Assembly (NCBI GenBank): GCA_014607495.2
Contig: CP053153.1
Span: 14,446,001-14,510,000 of the forward strand
Direction of reading: 5' to 3'
DNA from: Carposina sasakii
Lineage: Eukaryota > Arthropoda > Insecta > Lepidoptera > Carposinidae
DNA: 64,000 bases
Shown here: positions 43,498 through 54,329 of the stretch, in pieces
How the letters are laid out: each line of letters starts with the position of its first letter
Numbering within the stretch: the first letter of the stretch is position 1
Made by a program: the position numbers and the translations under genes
Notes under the pieces: generated by a model
Database searches by the model: none
What the model was told of the DNA's origin: nothing
The model's input: the letters and a program-made list of their open reading frames with translations, nothing else

Positions 43498-43780
43498 TCT
43501 TAAATAAATACTAATATTATGAACTTAAAGGGATTGCCTAATACCCAATGTAACTGGCAGTGGCGGAGTTATCTGTAGTAACGAATCAGTGAGCACGGGA
43601 GTTACGGTTCGACTCGAATACTTTCGAATCCTCGCAGTTGCCATGTTATATTGAAAACTGTGGTGTTAAGAGTATTTTTACATGTTTGGTTTTGACGATG
43701 TGTTCCTTGGTAAATACATTACGTAAATTAAGTAAATTAAATAAATAAATTACTTTACAAAATGCAAGTGATGATGATCT

Positions 43781-44114
43781 CCGACCGTATTTCGGCCAAG
43801 GCGACCAATCTTTACGGAGATTGGTCAGGTACGCAGGAGATATTATAGTGCACAAGTGTGTGCGCAAACACATATGCACTCTCTATTCCGTTACTCTCAT
43901 AGTCCGATGGGACGGAAAGCCGACACGACCGGAGAGAGATCAGGCGCAGGACCAACGGTTTTACGTGCTTTCCGAGGCACGAGCTAAGTGACAATTTCAC
44001 AACATTAAAATCTGTACATGAAATAAATTCATTGGTACAGACCCGTGACTGGGATCGAACTTACGCCTACTGCTTGAAAGGTGCACGTCTTAACCACTGG
44101 GCTATCACCGCTTT
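43781..44114 (-). mobile_element. tRNA-derived SINE with intact box A and box B
   Basis: On the minus strand the head reads GTGATAGCCCAGTGGTTAAG (box-A-like TAGCCCAGTGG), and box B is GTTCGATCCC about 45 bases later. The body includes GTACAGATTTTAATGTTG and CTTTCCGTCCCATCGGACTA. It is 334 bp, the longest copy. An internally deleted copy lies at 51934-52096 and a fragment at 45048-45128. Confidence 0.7.
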
Positions 44115-44231
44115 CTATCAAAGTATCCTAGCTACAGAAGTTTCCTAACAAATAGCTCCAGGACTTCAGAATTACGTCAGGTATCGTATAATGGTATTTG
44201 TAAAAACTCCCAGTGAAGACAAGTTCAACTA

Positions 44232-44335
44232 GCTTATCCCCTGCAAAAAAGCTTGAGTTCCTTAGTCGACCCTTACAGCACGGAAAGAGAAGCATCTGAT
44301 ATATTCTAGCAAAAAGCCCCGTACCAGCACAGGTC
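44232..44335 (+). repeat. Family D repeat, 5'-truncated
   Basis: TTGAGTTCCTTAGTCGACCC, GGAAAGAGAAGCATCTGATA and AAAAAGCCCCGTACCAGCAC, collinear with 63880-63990. Confidence 0.55.
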
Positions 44336-44339
44336 CTGA

Positions 44340-45045
44340 TAAGAGTAGAATACTTTCCCCTTAAAGCACCTCACCTGCTAATGGCTTATGGATTTGAAAG
44401 AACCCAGAGTTGGTGAAAACCCGAACGAGTGTGTTGATGCGTTAATGTCAGATATCCTAATGTTCCAAACCCCAAACTAATGGAATGGAAGGTTTTTCCA
44501 CGATTTGCATTTCGTATGAGGATTTAATGACAAAAAGCCCATCGATATGAGTAATACTTATTTAATGTGTGTGATAAATAGTTTGAGCTTGGTTAATATT
44601 GTGTGATGTGATGGAAAATAGGTGAATGTGGTAGATGCGGTCATAAAAAAACTTTCAAGTTATATGAAAACAAATCAATCAATCAATCAATATGTTTATT
44701 TGCTCAAATATGTGTATATGTATATACATGTTATTATTTGTATTTACAGCAAGCGCTCTACATATTTCGTCATATCTGACATGCAAATTTTTATTCCATA
44801 CAATTCCTCATCAAGCAGGCATTAGTTAGTTTAATAAATTCCAATAAAAAATGTCAATTTAACAATAAATAACAACTACATGTTATTTATATAAGTTGCA
44901 TATAAACTTTACAATGTATAGTCAAAATATATTACTTTACATCTTACCCCATTATTTTAATGTCAACGCAATGTGGTTTCTTACGAAACTCATATTGCCA
45001 AGGATTTTGCGTTTGTTTTTTACGGCCGGCTGATGCCTGATGCTA
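44340..45045. other. Intergenic, nothing recognised
   Basis: AT-rich, contains a short (AATC)n run at 44678-44692. No plausible gene. Confidence 0.5.
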
Positions 45046-45047
45046 AG

Positions 45048-45128
45048 TCTCCTCGGGTACAGCTAAGTGATAATTTTTGAACATTTTAATCCGTACATAA
45101 AATAAATTCAGTGGGACAGGCCCGTGAG
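45048..45128 (-). mobile_element. Fragment of the box A/box B SINE
   Basis: CAGCTAAGTGATAATTTTTG and CCGTACATAAAATAAATTCA with GGCCCGTGAG match the middle of 43781-44114. Confidence 0.5.
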
Positions 45129-45531
45129 AAAAATAGTATATCTTTCCTTGAAACTCCTGACTTTTAACAAATTTCACCAAATCCACTCATCCGTTCAGTC
45201 CTAACAAGTAACCTAGAGTAAAATTTATAAATAGTAAATACAAATTTTCATCAGCATTTATTATGGATGTGGTAAAACTCTCTAATACCAGACTAATCCC
45301 AGTGCAAACAAGTTTCCTTGAAACGGGAGTGTCTATTTAATATTTATGACTTCCAAACCGCATCAGGCGGCGGTTGGTTTAATAACTTTGTTTTTAAACG
45401 ACAATTTGTCGGAACGAACCCTTTAGGCTATGACTGGTGGGGGTAGGGCTGTCAGAGATACTAGAAAATAGGTAGGATATGAAAAATTAATAAACAAACA
45501 TACTCGGCAGTTTTTCTAAAATGAGAGACTT

Positions 45532-45785
45532 GCGCTTGCGGTTTCACTAGAATACGAGTACATCAGCTGCATCTCCTTCCACGCGACATCCAAAAAATTG
45601 ACTAACAACTGCAAAAAGAACATTCCATCAGACTGAAATATGTGTGAAAAAAAAACGTTCGTTCAAAAAAGAACGTTCATTCGTAAAAAAAAACCGTGGC
45701 TCCCGTGGTGTCGAAACGTGGCTGTTGGATCCCGTACATGATCCTTCAGTTTTACTATCCATTTTGTGAACACAGCCTTATGAAT
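45532..45785 (-). repeat. Broken family D repeat, minus orientation
   Basis: GGTTTCACTAGAATACGAGT with CATCAGCTGCATCTCCTTCC at the left, and AAACGTGGCTGTTGGATCCC with TTTTGTGAACACAGCC at the right. Non-family sequence with AAAAACGTTCGTTC / GAACGTTCATTCG inverted segments lies between. Confidence 0.5.
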
Positions 45786-45875
45786 ATGTTTATTTCATTC
45801 TTATTCTTTATTGTACACAGATAAATAGAAAATATAATAATTTTGAAACAGAAATTATGTACAATGGCTAGTTTA

Positions 45876-46139
45876 TACAGGGTGTAACAAAAAGGGTATG
45901 TTAAGCGAAAAGCTACGCAAATAGCCCACTATAGAGAACCTCTCTACAAAATTTGAGACTCGAAATCACTTGTTTATTTTTCAAGATTGTATGGAAATTT
46001 CTGAGACATTTAAGAATTCTCCATAACATCTCGAAAAATAGACATGTGATTTCGAGTCTTAAATTTTGTAGATAGGTTCTCTATAGTGAGCTATTTACAT
46101 AGCTTTTCGCTTAACATACCCTTTTTGTTACACCCTGTA
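45876..46139. mobile_element. Family E MITE (palindromic), copy 1
   Basis: 264 bp, TACAGGGTGTAACAAAAAGG to CTTTTTGTTACACCCTGTA, with inversion running almost to the centre (ATTTGAGACTCGAAATCACT versus GTGATTTCGAGTCTTAAATT). TA flanks both ends (45874-45875, 46140-46141), a mariner-type target duplication. No coding. Confidence 0.8.
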
Positions 46140-46222
46140 TACTTATTTATGCTTAGGGATCTTAGCGTGATAGTCCCACAGGTTCCCACAGGTGTGTTCT
46201 GTAGTGTATGAATATTTATTTC
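46140..46222 (+). mobile_element. Fragment of the 11591/14050 SINE
   Basis: GCTTAGGGATCTTAGCGTGA and GTGTATGAATATTTATTT correspond to its 3' end. Confidence 0.45.
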
Positions 46223-46224
46223 TA

Positions 46225-46980
46225 ACGTGTAGCAACCCTAGCTTTACTAAACAGTAGCGTACCCGTGCCGGCCGCATTCGTATTATCTTCAACACAATCC
46301 CCGCTAACTCACTTACAGAGCAATATCGCCGCCTGTGATATTGTGTTACGCAAAGGGCTGAAGTTCGAATCCAGGTTGGGATACATATTGTGGTCCATAT
46401 ATTTAAAGAATACCATGATTTTGTTCTTACTAAGACTGCTCGCTAACGGGTTTATTTTGAACAAAATCTGCTAGGATTAACACTACATAGTTTTTATTAC
46501 GAAACTCGTATCCGTGGAAAACTGTCACTAAAGTCAATATTTAATTCGAAAAAAAATTGGAGAAGATTCAGATTTTAGTAAGAATTTAAGCTTCACATCA
46601 AAGAAAAGTGTGTGATTTTGTGACAGAGATTTAATAAGGCATCTTTGCGATCTTTGAGCGTGACATAGTTCAATTTAACAGGGATACGGGTATTACAGAG
46701 CTACGAAATAACTTACATTAAAATCGATTACACTACGGCAATAGCACTAATTGACAATGCGATTCCCAAAAAATCTCATAACCTACTTTTTTCATTTATC
46801 AACCTTTTTACATAACACGATGTAGGATGCAAGCCTGAGATTTGCATTCCAATCTCACAGCGCCGGAGGCTGATGGAGTGGAAGCAACAAGGTAGGCTAA
46901 TATACTCGCGACACGCCCTTCACTCTGCTTATGTGTTGGTAACTATATGTCGTATACTCCTAGTTGAATCCTAATAATGC
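46225..46980. other. Intergenic, nothing recognised
   Basis: No plausible gene; the 69-residue frame at 46265-46474 is not protein-like. Confidence 0.45.
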
Positions 46981-46984
46981 GTGT

Positions 46985-47125
46985 ATGCTTGTAAGTATGG
47001 ATGGATGGATGGATGTTTGTTACTCTTTTACGTAAAAACGGCTGAAGCGCTGTTAATAAAATTTGATATGGAGTTAGCTGATTAACACATAGGTTACTTT
47101 TTATCCCGGGAAAATATTTTATCCA
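46985..47125 (-). repeat. Family A repeat, minus orientation, partial
   Basis: (GGAT)n at 47001-47015, then GTTTGTTACTCTTTTACGTA, ACATAGGTTACTTTTTATCC and CGGGAAAATATTTTATCC: reverse complement of the 51748-51930 copy. Confidence 0.6.
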
Positions 47126-47339
47126 TTGAAATACCTATTAGCTTGGCTGTCGGATAATGGATCCCGACTGTTCAGTTGTTATGTTACGATTATTAGAAAA
47201 TATTTTATGTTCTTCAATAGTATTCATTCCATAATAATATTATAGAATTCTAGACCACCGGATATCTGAGTGCTTGTTTTTTTTTTCATTTCGGTTTTTT
47301 TTTATTATACGTATATATATTTATATTATTTTATTTGGT

Positions 47340-47860
47340 TCCATTTTAAGCAGTCGGGTTTTTGGATTGTTTAAATTATGTTATTTATACTTTTTTATTA
47401 TGAGTACCTAGCTACTAATAGGTACGTTTCAAGAAACATGCTCAACATGCTCGGCAGCAAGAAGTTTTCGTCTTGCTGCAGTCTAAAAACTTATATGTGA
47501 GAATGGTTGTTACGCAACTTTCAATCGATATAGATCCTAAACGGTTGGTCGAATCGAAAAATGTTGAGAGAAACCTAAAAATGATTTTTAAATACCTATT
47601 CAACGATACCACACTCGATATAGTTTGTCGCCTTAAATTTTTTTATTTTCACAAAATGGCGTCCAGTAGTCGCCATATTTTCATTAACGTCATGTCTTTA
47701 GTGACACTCGCCAGACTAAGAGGAATCGATTGGCGTATGAATCATAAAAATCGGTCGAGGCGTTTGGTCTGTGTAGTGCTTCAAAGGAACATACAAACAT
47801 ACATACATATGTAGACTGTTAAACACAATACTACTCCTTTGCGTCGCGCAGTCGGGTAAA
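47340..47860. repeat. Possible transposon remnant between GCAGTCGGGT motifs
   Basis: AAGCAGTCGGGTTTTTGG at 47348 and CGCAGTCGGGTAAAAA at 47848 bracket about 500 bp. AGTGCTTCAAAGGAACATAC with ACATACATACAT lies near the right end. A 113-codon frame (47473-47814) runs through it but resembles no family I know. Confidence 0.3.
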
Positions 47861-47865
47861 AATGC

Positions 47866-48166
47866 TGTAAAACTATGTAAATTTGTTTGAAATTTTTTTA
47901 AATTACGATCGGGCGAAATTTATAGTGTCCAGTGTTTATGCTAGTTTTTTTATAGACAGATATTAATTATTTGTCGTGAAAAAATTTTGCTGCACGCGTC
48001 AATGTACATTGATGCAGAAAAAAACGCAGTGTATTTACTCAACTTTGGAGCCTAATATCCTGGGAACCAGACACTTCCCAGGTATCCTTCCATGGATAAA
48101 AATGATGGTGATGATGAGGAGATTCCGTCGTTTTCGGGAACGTTGACGACCAAAAACCACTCTGTA
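47866..48166 (-). mobile_element. Family F MITE, 5'-damaged, minus orientation
   Basis: GGCGAAATTTATAGTGTCCA, AACTTTGGAGCCTAATATCC and GGGAACGTTGACGACCAAAA, ending CTCTGTA next to TG. Collinear with 61814-62156; the left terminus is lost. Confidence 0.65.
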
Positions 48167-48169
48167 TGT

Positions 48170-48570
48170 ATGCAAAATTTTAAGAATATCAGTTTATTAA
48201 ATAAAGCGTAAAGATAACAAACAAACAAACAACTTACATTATATTATTAGTTGGAATTTTTGTGTCTCAAAAATAAATAAACGTAGATATTATTGATGTA
48301 TCTGTGTGTATTACTTAACAGATAGTAAACGGTATTAACAAAGCTATATTTCTCAAACCCAACTTCATATATATCTTCCGTAAAAATGAAAATACTCCAC
48401 ACGGCCGCGAGCGCTGCGATTGGCTGTTTTCATGCAAATTGGTACAGCTATTAAATTCCCTAACTCCATACAAAGCTGTTTAACTGGCAACCCTCTCGCT
48501 AAATGGTGTTAACCATTGACATAAAGCGATGGATTTGGTACCTTTGGTATAACCATTGAATAACATTGAT
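48170..48570. other. Intergenic, nothing recognised
   Basis: AT-rich with short LINE-tail-like segments. Confidence 0.4.
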
Positions 48571-48727
48571 ATTAATGTCGATTCTGACCGTCACACTGAA
48601 ACATTAACTTAAGATTTGTCGTACCTACCTGTCCTTTTCTGTTTCGCCACTTATGTTAAGGATGGAGAGGGGCAGATAGACTCGACTGAATTTAACTTAA
48701 CGTTTAAGTGACCGACTCGACCATATT
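48571..48727. mobile_element. MITE-like repeat shared with 6700-6850
   Basis: GTCGATTCTGACCGTCACAC at the left and GTGACCGACTCGACCATATT at the right are approximate inverted copies. The centre contains TTATGTTAAGGATGGAGAGG. Confidence 0.45.
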
Positions 48728-48759
48728 ATCTAGACGCCAGTGACCACGTCCTTGTATAT

Positions 48760-49015
48760 CATACTCGTAGTCTATGCCCTTTTCCGTACTTCCAACTACA
48801 TGTACTCGTTTTTTTAATAGCCTATGATGTGTCCCGCTGCTGGGCAACGGCCTCCACCATTTGAGCCCACACTTGTCTTGTTCCCGCTATAGTGGCCCAT
48901 ACATATACATGTACTCGTATGTATGAAAAGTTCAAGATGTTTGCCAAGTGAAGAGGTAACAAACAAATAAACAAAGTAACTTATTTTCGCTTTTATAATA
49001 TTAGTTGGGATTGCA
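48760..49015 (+). repeat. Family A-type repeat interrupted by another insert
   Basis: GTCTATGCCCTTTTCCGTAC at the left and AACTTATTTTCGCTTTTATA with ATATTAGTTGGGAT at the right. Between them is a segment with GATGTGTCCCGCTGCTGGGC and AACGGCCTCCACCATTTGAG, another LINE/SINE tail. Confidence 0.45.
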
Positions 49016-49019
49016 ATTT

Positions 49020-49680
49020 TAGTAAAAAAGTATGTAAATCACTCTTATGGAGCCTATTTTATTTTTATTACTTTCATTCCGTTCCACCAGGCTCCTGCTC
49101 TCTCTGGCCTTACTCGTATAAGACGAATCTATCTACAGAGCTAAGTAATAACTAGACAAGGCAAGTGTTTCTACTTGGTGTGTAAAAAGGGATTCCAAAC
49201 CACTTCTATCAGCCCTAATTCCTTCAGTCCAGGCTCGAGAACGAGTGTCTATTCTAATTCTTAAGTCAATTTTTTTTACATGAAAAGTACATACACTTAG
49301 TTTATCTAGTTATTAATAGCTCTGTGAATTTGACGTTTAAAAGTGAGACATTTCGCTCTCACCAAATTCATCATACGGGTGCAGGTAATATTAATAGAAA
49401 TAAATATCTATATCAAGACCAATCAAAAGCAACAATTGTACTTTCTCTCTCATGAGCATCGTGAAAGTAAAGTTAAACTTTAGTTAAAGACATGCAATGC
49501 TCATTCCATATCTCTAATGGTGTAAATAACAACTTTTAATGTTCGCTTTGCTTACAGCGATTAAGTCCTACCTCTTTTGCTAACAATTTAAATCGGCCAG
49601 TTCACCAGCAAGTAACTAATTCTCTTTGATAAAATCTTTCACTTATTTAGTGAAGTAAAGACAACCAAGACTTTTATTAC
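49020..49680. other. Intergenic, nothing recognised
   Basis: No plausible gene. Confidence 0.5.
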
Positions 49681-49682
49681 TT

Positions 49683-49838
49683 ACTAGCTTTTTCCCGTGA
49701 CTTCATCCGTGTGGACTGCAGAATGTAGCCCATGTTCTTCTCCGTACTCCCGACTATAGGTATGCAAAATTTCATTAAGATCAGTTGAGTAAATAAAGCA
49801 TGAATGGTAACATACAAACTTACTTTTGCATTTACTTA
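49683..49838 (+). repeat. Family A-type repeat
   Basis: TACTAGCTTTTTCCCGTGAC, TTCATCCGTGTGGACTGCAG, CCATGTTCTTCTCCGTACTC and AACTTACTTTTGCATTTAC. Confidence 0.6.
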
Positions 49839-50120
49839 TACAAGGTGTAACAAAAGGTGTATGTAAAGCGAAAAGCTATGTTAGGTGTATGTAAAGAAGC
49901 CAACTAAAATGAATCTACCCACAAAATTTGAGACTCGAAATCACATGTTTATTTTTCCAGATAGTATGGGCAATTTCTAAACGACTCAGGAATATTCATA
50001 CAATTTTGAAAAATAAACATGTGATTTCAAGTCTCAAATTTTGGAAATAGGTTTATAGTATCTATAGTGGGCTATTTACATAGCTTTTCGCTTAACATAC
50101 CCTTTTTGTTACATCCTGCA
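49839..50120. mobile_element. Family E MITE, copy 2
   Basis: TACAAGGTGTAACAAAAGGT to CCTTTTTGTTACATCCTGCA, about 282 bp, with a partial duplication of the left arm (GGTGTATGTAAAG occurs twice). It lies directly at the end of a family A-type repeat. Confidence 0.7.
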
Positions 50121-50330
50121 TAATTTAAATTGCGATGGCAATAATTTGTGACATATATTATATACATGGCATAACATACATGGTTGTGTTTCCGATATCC
50201 CGTAGCCAGAACTGTAAGATTACAACGGAAGTTACACAGCCACGTTTAGTAAAGCTGGGACAGATGTTAATGACTATGGACATTAACTATATTAATATTG
50301 TATTGTATCACTCACATTATTTATCTAGAC

Positions 50331-50454
50331 CAGTGGGATAAGCACGAACCTCTCGATAGTCCGTAACGCTATCGTCCAACTGTCAAATCACATAGATTTT
50401 GCTAGTGAGTCGCTAGCGTTACGCCGCGTAAAAAGGTTCGTGCTTACCCCACTG
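50331..50454. mobile_element. Short MITE with 20-bp inverted termini
   Basis: CAGTGGGATAAGCACGAACC at the left and GGTTCGTGCTTACCCCACTG at the right differ at one position when inverted. Inside, CGATAGTCCGTAACGCTA and TCGCTAGCGTTACG suggest further pairing. No other copy was noticed here. Confidence 0.65.
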
Positions 50455-50459
50455 TATTG

Positions 50460-50830
50460 ATTCCTGCCATAAAGTCGTTGATTAAACATGATCACTAGTA
50501 TAATATTTTTTGTTCACAAAAAAAAAATATTTAAGCTGACAAATCATCCAAATGCCAAGGTATATCATAGAGTAAACACGCAACATCATGCTCACCTACA
50601 ACCGCTATAAGCCAGATCCCACGGATTTTTCGAACACGAAATAAAAATATATGAAACTGTGTTACAATTTATCGACAGTAGCGCCATAGTCAGGAGACGT
50701 TAGTGCTAAATAGTAGAAAGTAGTAACCATTAGCAGATGAATCGCATCGATCATGTGCCAATTCATTACCAGCACTCGCCAGATTGGTGTTATAAGGAAG
50801 GTATGGAGTTTGTTTACTGAATCATATTTA
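50460..50830. other. Intergenic, nothing recognised
   Basis: No plausible gene. Confidence 0.5.
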
Positions 50831-50833
50831 AAA

Positions 50834-50965
50834 CTAGCGACCCGCCCCGGCTTTGCAAGGGTGCAGTGCTGATACTATAATTATGAACCTTCCTCTTTAA
50901 TCACTGTATCTATTTAAAAAAACTGCATCAAAATCTCTTGGTTAGTTTGAGAGATCTAAGCATAT
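50834..50965 (+). repeat. Interspersed repeat related to 17668-18125
   Basis: CTAGCGACCCGCCCCGGCTT, GCAAGGGTGCAGTGCTGATA and ATAGAAACCTTCC-like text as AACCTTCCTCTTTAATCACT, then GCATATATTAGGGACAGAGA. Confidence 0.5.
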
Positions 50966-51005
50966 ATTAGGGACAGAGAGACAGAGAAAAGCTACTTAGT
51001 TTTAT

Positions 51006-51115
51006 AATATCATCATCATCGCAGTCCACTACTGGACGTAGGCCTCCCCCAGGGCACGCCGGAAGACTGCCATTTGCTCATAGTCACCACGCTGGGCAGG
51101 CGGGTTGGTGACCGA
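51006..51115 (-). mobile_element. Family C SINE, 3' half, minus orientation
   Basis: ATCATCATCATCGCAGTCCA, CTACTGGACGTAGGCCTCCC and CACCACGCTGGGCAGGCGGG; the 5' half is missing. Abuts the tRNA-headed SINE region. Confidence 0.65.
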
Positions 51116-51179
51116 GAACTTTGTTTTATAATATGTTGTGAAGTATTTCGAAAATTGAAAAGGTTAATAATATTAAATC

Positions 51180-51293
51180 CTGTTATAAAATTATTAATAA
51201 AGAAATGGAAAAAATTCCTCACCCGGGTGGGAATCGAACCCACGACCTCTGCATTCCGCGTGCCAGCGCTCTCACCACTGAGCCACCGGGTCA
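51180..51293 (-). mobile_element. tRNA-headed SINE
   Basis: On the minus strand: ACCCGGTGGCTCAGTGGTGA, AGCGCTGGCACGCGGAATGC and GTGGGTTCGATTCCCACCCG. The acceptor and T arms and a GCTC/GAGC D stem pair, but the anticodon stem is mispaired, so it is not a working tRNA gene. It ends AGGAATTTTTTCCATTTC with TTTATTAATAATTTTA. A degenerate copy lies at 32693-32775, and the tail alone recurs at 51491-51535. Confidence 0.65.
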
Positions 51294-51551
51294 ATTATTC
51301 GGATGACGAATTTTACCATCTCTTTTCTAAATTACATATTGGCAACGTTATTTTTCATCCCGGTAGCTATACACTAGCCAAATCTCGGCAAACAAAGCTG
51401 AATCCCTCAGCACAATGTTTAGATGAAACGATCAACCATATCCTAACGGATTATATTAATGGAGAAGTGTTTTTATAAATTTATCTTAGTCAAGATATTA
51501 TATATTATAAAATTATTAATAAAGAAATGGAAAAAAGATTAAATCCTGTTT

Positions 51552-51722
51552 CAATTTGATGCTTTACATAGAAAACATCAGCTGCATCTTCTTCCGTGCA
51601 TATCGACTAATAAATTCAGAAGCGTTTTATCAGAGAAAGAGCATCTCTTAATCTTTGACATTTTGCGCCGCAATGCTGCAAACGTGACAGTAGGATCTCG
51701 CAGCCAATTTTGCCCTTTTTGG
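51552..51722 (-). repeat. Family D repeat, minus orientation
   Basis: GAAAACATCAGCTGCATCTT, GCGCCGCAATGCTGCAAACG and GTGACAGTAGGATCTCGCAG. Confidence 0.5.
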
Positions 51723-51747
51723 GGACACATCCGAGTGTATAACAAAA

Positions 51748-51932
51748 CAACAAAAATCTAAATCATCCGGGATAAAAATATTTTCCCGGGATAAAAAGTA
51801 GCCTATGTGTTAATCCAGTGTCAGCTAACTCCATACCAAATTTTATTAAAATCGCTCTAGCGGTTTTTACGTGAAAGAGTAACAAACATCCATCCATCCA
51901 TACTTACAAACTTTCGCGTTTAGTAAGAGTAA
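51748..51932 (+). repeat. Family A interspersed repeat
   Basis: AAATCATCCGGGATAAAAAT, ATTTTCCCGGGATAAAAAGT, AGCCTATGTGTTAATCCAGT, AGCGGTTTTTACGTGAAAGA and AAACTTTCGCGTTTAGTAAG. Confidence 0.65.
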
Positions 51933-51933
51933 A

Positions 51934-52096
51934 AGTGGTGATAGCCCAGTGGTTAAGACGTGCCGGCTTTCCGTCCCATCGGACTATGAGAGTAACGGAA
52001 TAGAGTGCATCTGTGTTTGCGCACAAACTTGTGCACTATAATATCTCCTGCGTACCTGGCCAATCTCCTAGAGATTGGTCGCCTTGACCGAAAGTA
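51934..52096 (+). mobile_element. Internally deleted copy of the box A/box B SINE
   Basis: AGTGGTGATAGCCCAGTGGT, TAAGACGTGC then directly CGGCTTTCCGTCCCATCGGA. Compared with 43781-44114 about 170 bp are missing, including box B. The deletion ends share CGTG. Confidence 0.7.
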
Positions 52097-52288
52097 AGAT
52101 GTATGTTAGTTACAATTCGAAAGTTTAAAACTTTAAGTAGAAAAAAAATTCTTAAACTTTTTAGTATTTACACAAAATAATAACTGTTTTTCTATTTTAG
52201 ATGAAATTATTACATCACTACATTCTATACATAAATCGATCAAACACACAAGCTCAAGATTAGTACGTCCAATACATACTTCATATTG

Positions 52289-52326
52289 GCGAGCTGTCGC
52301 TTTGGCCGGCATATGTGACAGCTCGC
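52289..52326. repeat. Short perfect hairpin
   Basis: GCGAGCTGTC and GACAGCTCGC are perfect inverted 10-mers separated by 18 bases. Flanks show no tRNA or SINE signature. Confidence 0.5.
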
Positions 52327-52329
52327 GAC

Positions 52330-53540
52330 TCTACATGCAATCTCGTAATGGTGCCATTGATGTACTAATGTAACTGTGGATATGACAATTTGTGCATTAA
52401 TGTTACTACAGAAAACGTTATTTTTATTTGACATGCCGAAAAAACAAAATGTTGTCCTTGTTGTCCATCCTTCCTTAGGACCACTAAACTACCAAATTTA
52501 ATTTCAATTAGAGTAGTTTTGGCGACAAATAACACGATATTTTTTTCAACGATGCTTTGTATTTTCTCGCACCTCTTTTCTATTGTCTTATTGCGTGTAG
52601 AACTTTGAGAAACCTAGCATATTTTCTAATTAATAAGAGAGATTGGTATATATTCTTATACGAACCTAAGCCTTCAAAAGTATTTACTCAAGTAATGTCC
52701 ATCAAAAAATCGTATGGTCAAGAATCTACAATCTCCCTGCTACTACGAGACCTACTTACTACGAGTTTCTACGCGACTACGAAATGCTACGAACGTGCAA
52801 CAAATCTTCGTAGCTCTGCTACAACAAAGATGACGGGTCCACTGCGTTCCGATGTCCAATTTAATTATATTAGCGGAGTTTTCAGCGATTTTCAGCGTCC
52901 GTGCAATGAAATATATTCTTTTTAAATGGATTAATTTAATTAAATATTTGGCTGGTAGCAACGGTTTTTGCGGCTGTGAGAATAAGCTGGCGATTTATCT
53001 ACAAGTACCTAATACAAAATAACATAGTTTTTTTTATGATTATAAACGCGATGCCTATTAGGTCTGCTTAATGCCAATAGACTGAATTGTGTTGCGACAG
53101 ACAAGTATGAAGGCAAAATAACCTATTTAGCAGTTAATCTGTTTTTTTCTTCTGATTAACACATAAATATTGCAGGAACTGCGGAAGTTGCTTAATTTTA
53201 ATTATGTTTAAATAGCGATATGACTATTTGGCTAACGAAATAATAGCAAAGACAAAACAACAAACAAATGTACAATTAATGTAAAATTAAATCAAAATTA
53301 TTAAAATAAGTTCATATTGCATAAAGCAAATTATTATAAACAGTTAGCTACTAAAACACATAGGCATTTAATCACTAAAGTGGCTTATTGCAGTAACAAT
53401 GTTACAGCGCCCTCTGTTGGCACAATACAGCAGTAAATTTCAATCAAAATGATGCTACCGGCCGGACGGAGCGGCGGTCGTATTCTGGAGAGGATACTCG
53501 ATAGGGTCGTTTCTATCGAGTACTGCAGTTAACCACGTAC
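52330..53540. other. Intergenic, no gene recognised
   Basis: The 122-residue frame at 52557-52925 runs through a CTACGAG-rich quasi-tandem stretch (52738-52830) and is probably not a gene. Confidence 0.45.
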
Positions 53541-53545
53541 TGCAG

Positions 53546-53784
53546 TCAGCCGCGTGGTGCCGGCAGAATAGAGTTTGTACCACCCCTGCCTGCCCGCGGG
53601 TATCGTACGAGGCGATTGAGGGTTTCCGGGAGCGCCTCCCATACTGATAACATAGTCCGAAAATCACACTGCGGTCACCAACCCGCCTGCCCAGCGTGGT
53701 GACTATGGGCAACGACCCCCCATGGCAGTCTTGTGGCGTACCCTGGGGAAGGCCTACGTCCAGCAGTGGACTGTAATAGGCTGA
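53546..53784 (+). mobile_element. Family C SINE, near-complete copy
   Basis: GCCGCGTGGTGCCGGCAGAA, TATCGTACGAGGCGATTGAG, CACCAACCCGCCTGCCCAGC, GAAGGCCTACGTCCAGCAGT and a TAATAGGCTGAAGACGAG end. TGCAGTTAACCACGTA before it and TGCAGTTAACACGTA after it may be the target duplication. Confidence 0.7.
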
Positions 53785-53799
53785 AGACGAGACGAGATT

Positions 53800-54325
53800 G
53801 CAGTTAACACGTAACAGGAGTACAGTCATGCGTAAAACGATGTGCCTATATACATTATTCCTGAACTTTAAGCCTTAACGCAAAGGCAGAAGTACATTTG
53901 TCTATATTGCTCACGACTGTACAGATTGATAATTGAACGATCTTTATTCTACCTGTTAAGCCGAATGTTTTCTGTTTGAATTTCTGTATACAGTGTACAT
54001 TTATATTAAAATAGTTGTTTGTAAATATATTTCGATGGTTGTTACATACTTAGAAGACTATATACCTACTTACCTTTAAGGTTCATCTTTTGGAGTTTCT
54101 GTTTATAGATAATACATACATCAAACGTGCGGAATTTTCGCGTGATCGTAAATTATAGCTATTATTCTAATGAACATTTACATAATTCTATCAGTATGCG
54201 CTCAGTAGTTTTGGCAACCATTCAAATATTTCAAATATCTCACAAACGTTCACCTTTGTAATATGTACTTAGGAGGATATGTTATTTTTGAATCTTTAAC
54301 GTGGTGTTAATGGATGTGGATGAGG
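53800..54325. other. Intergenic, nothing recognised
   Basis: No plausible gene. Confidence 0.5.
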
Positions 54326-54329
54326 CGAA

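Noticed and set aside
47473..47814. 113-codon frame as a host gene
   Set aside because: Lies between GCAGTCGGGT repeat ends, ends in ACATACATAC repeats, and has no recognisable domain. Probably repeat-derived or chance.
51220..51293. tRNA gene on the minus strand
   Set aside because: The D, T and most acceptor pairs form, but the anticodon stem is mispaired, and a repeat-family tail shared with other loci follows. It is a tRNA-headed SINE.
52557..52925. 122-codon frame
   Set aside because: Crosses a CTACGAG-rich quasi-repeat and has no domain-like pattern.
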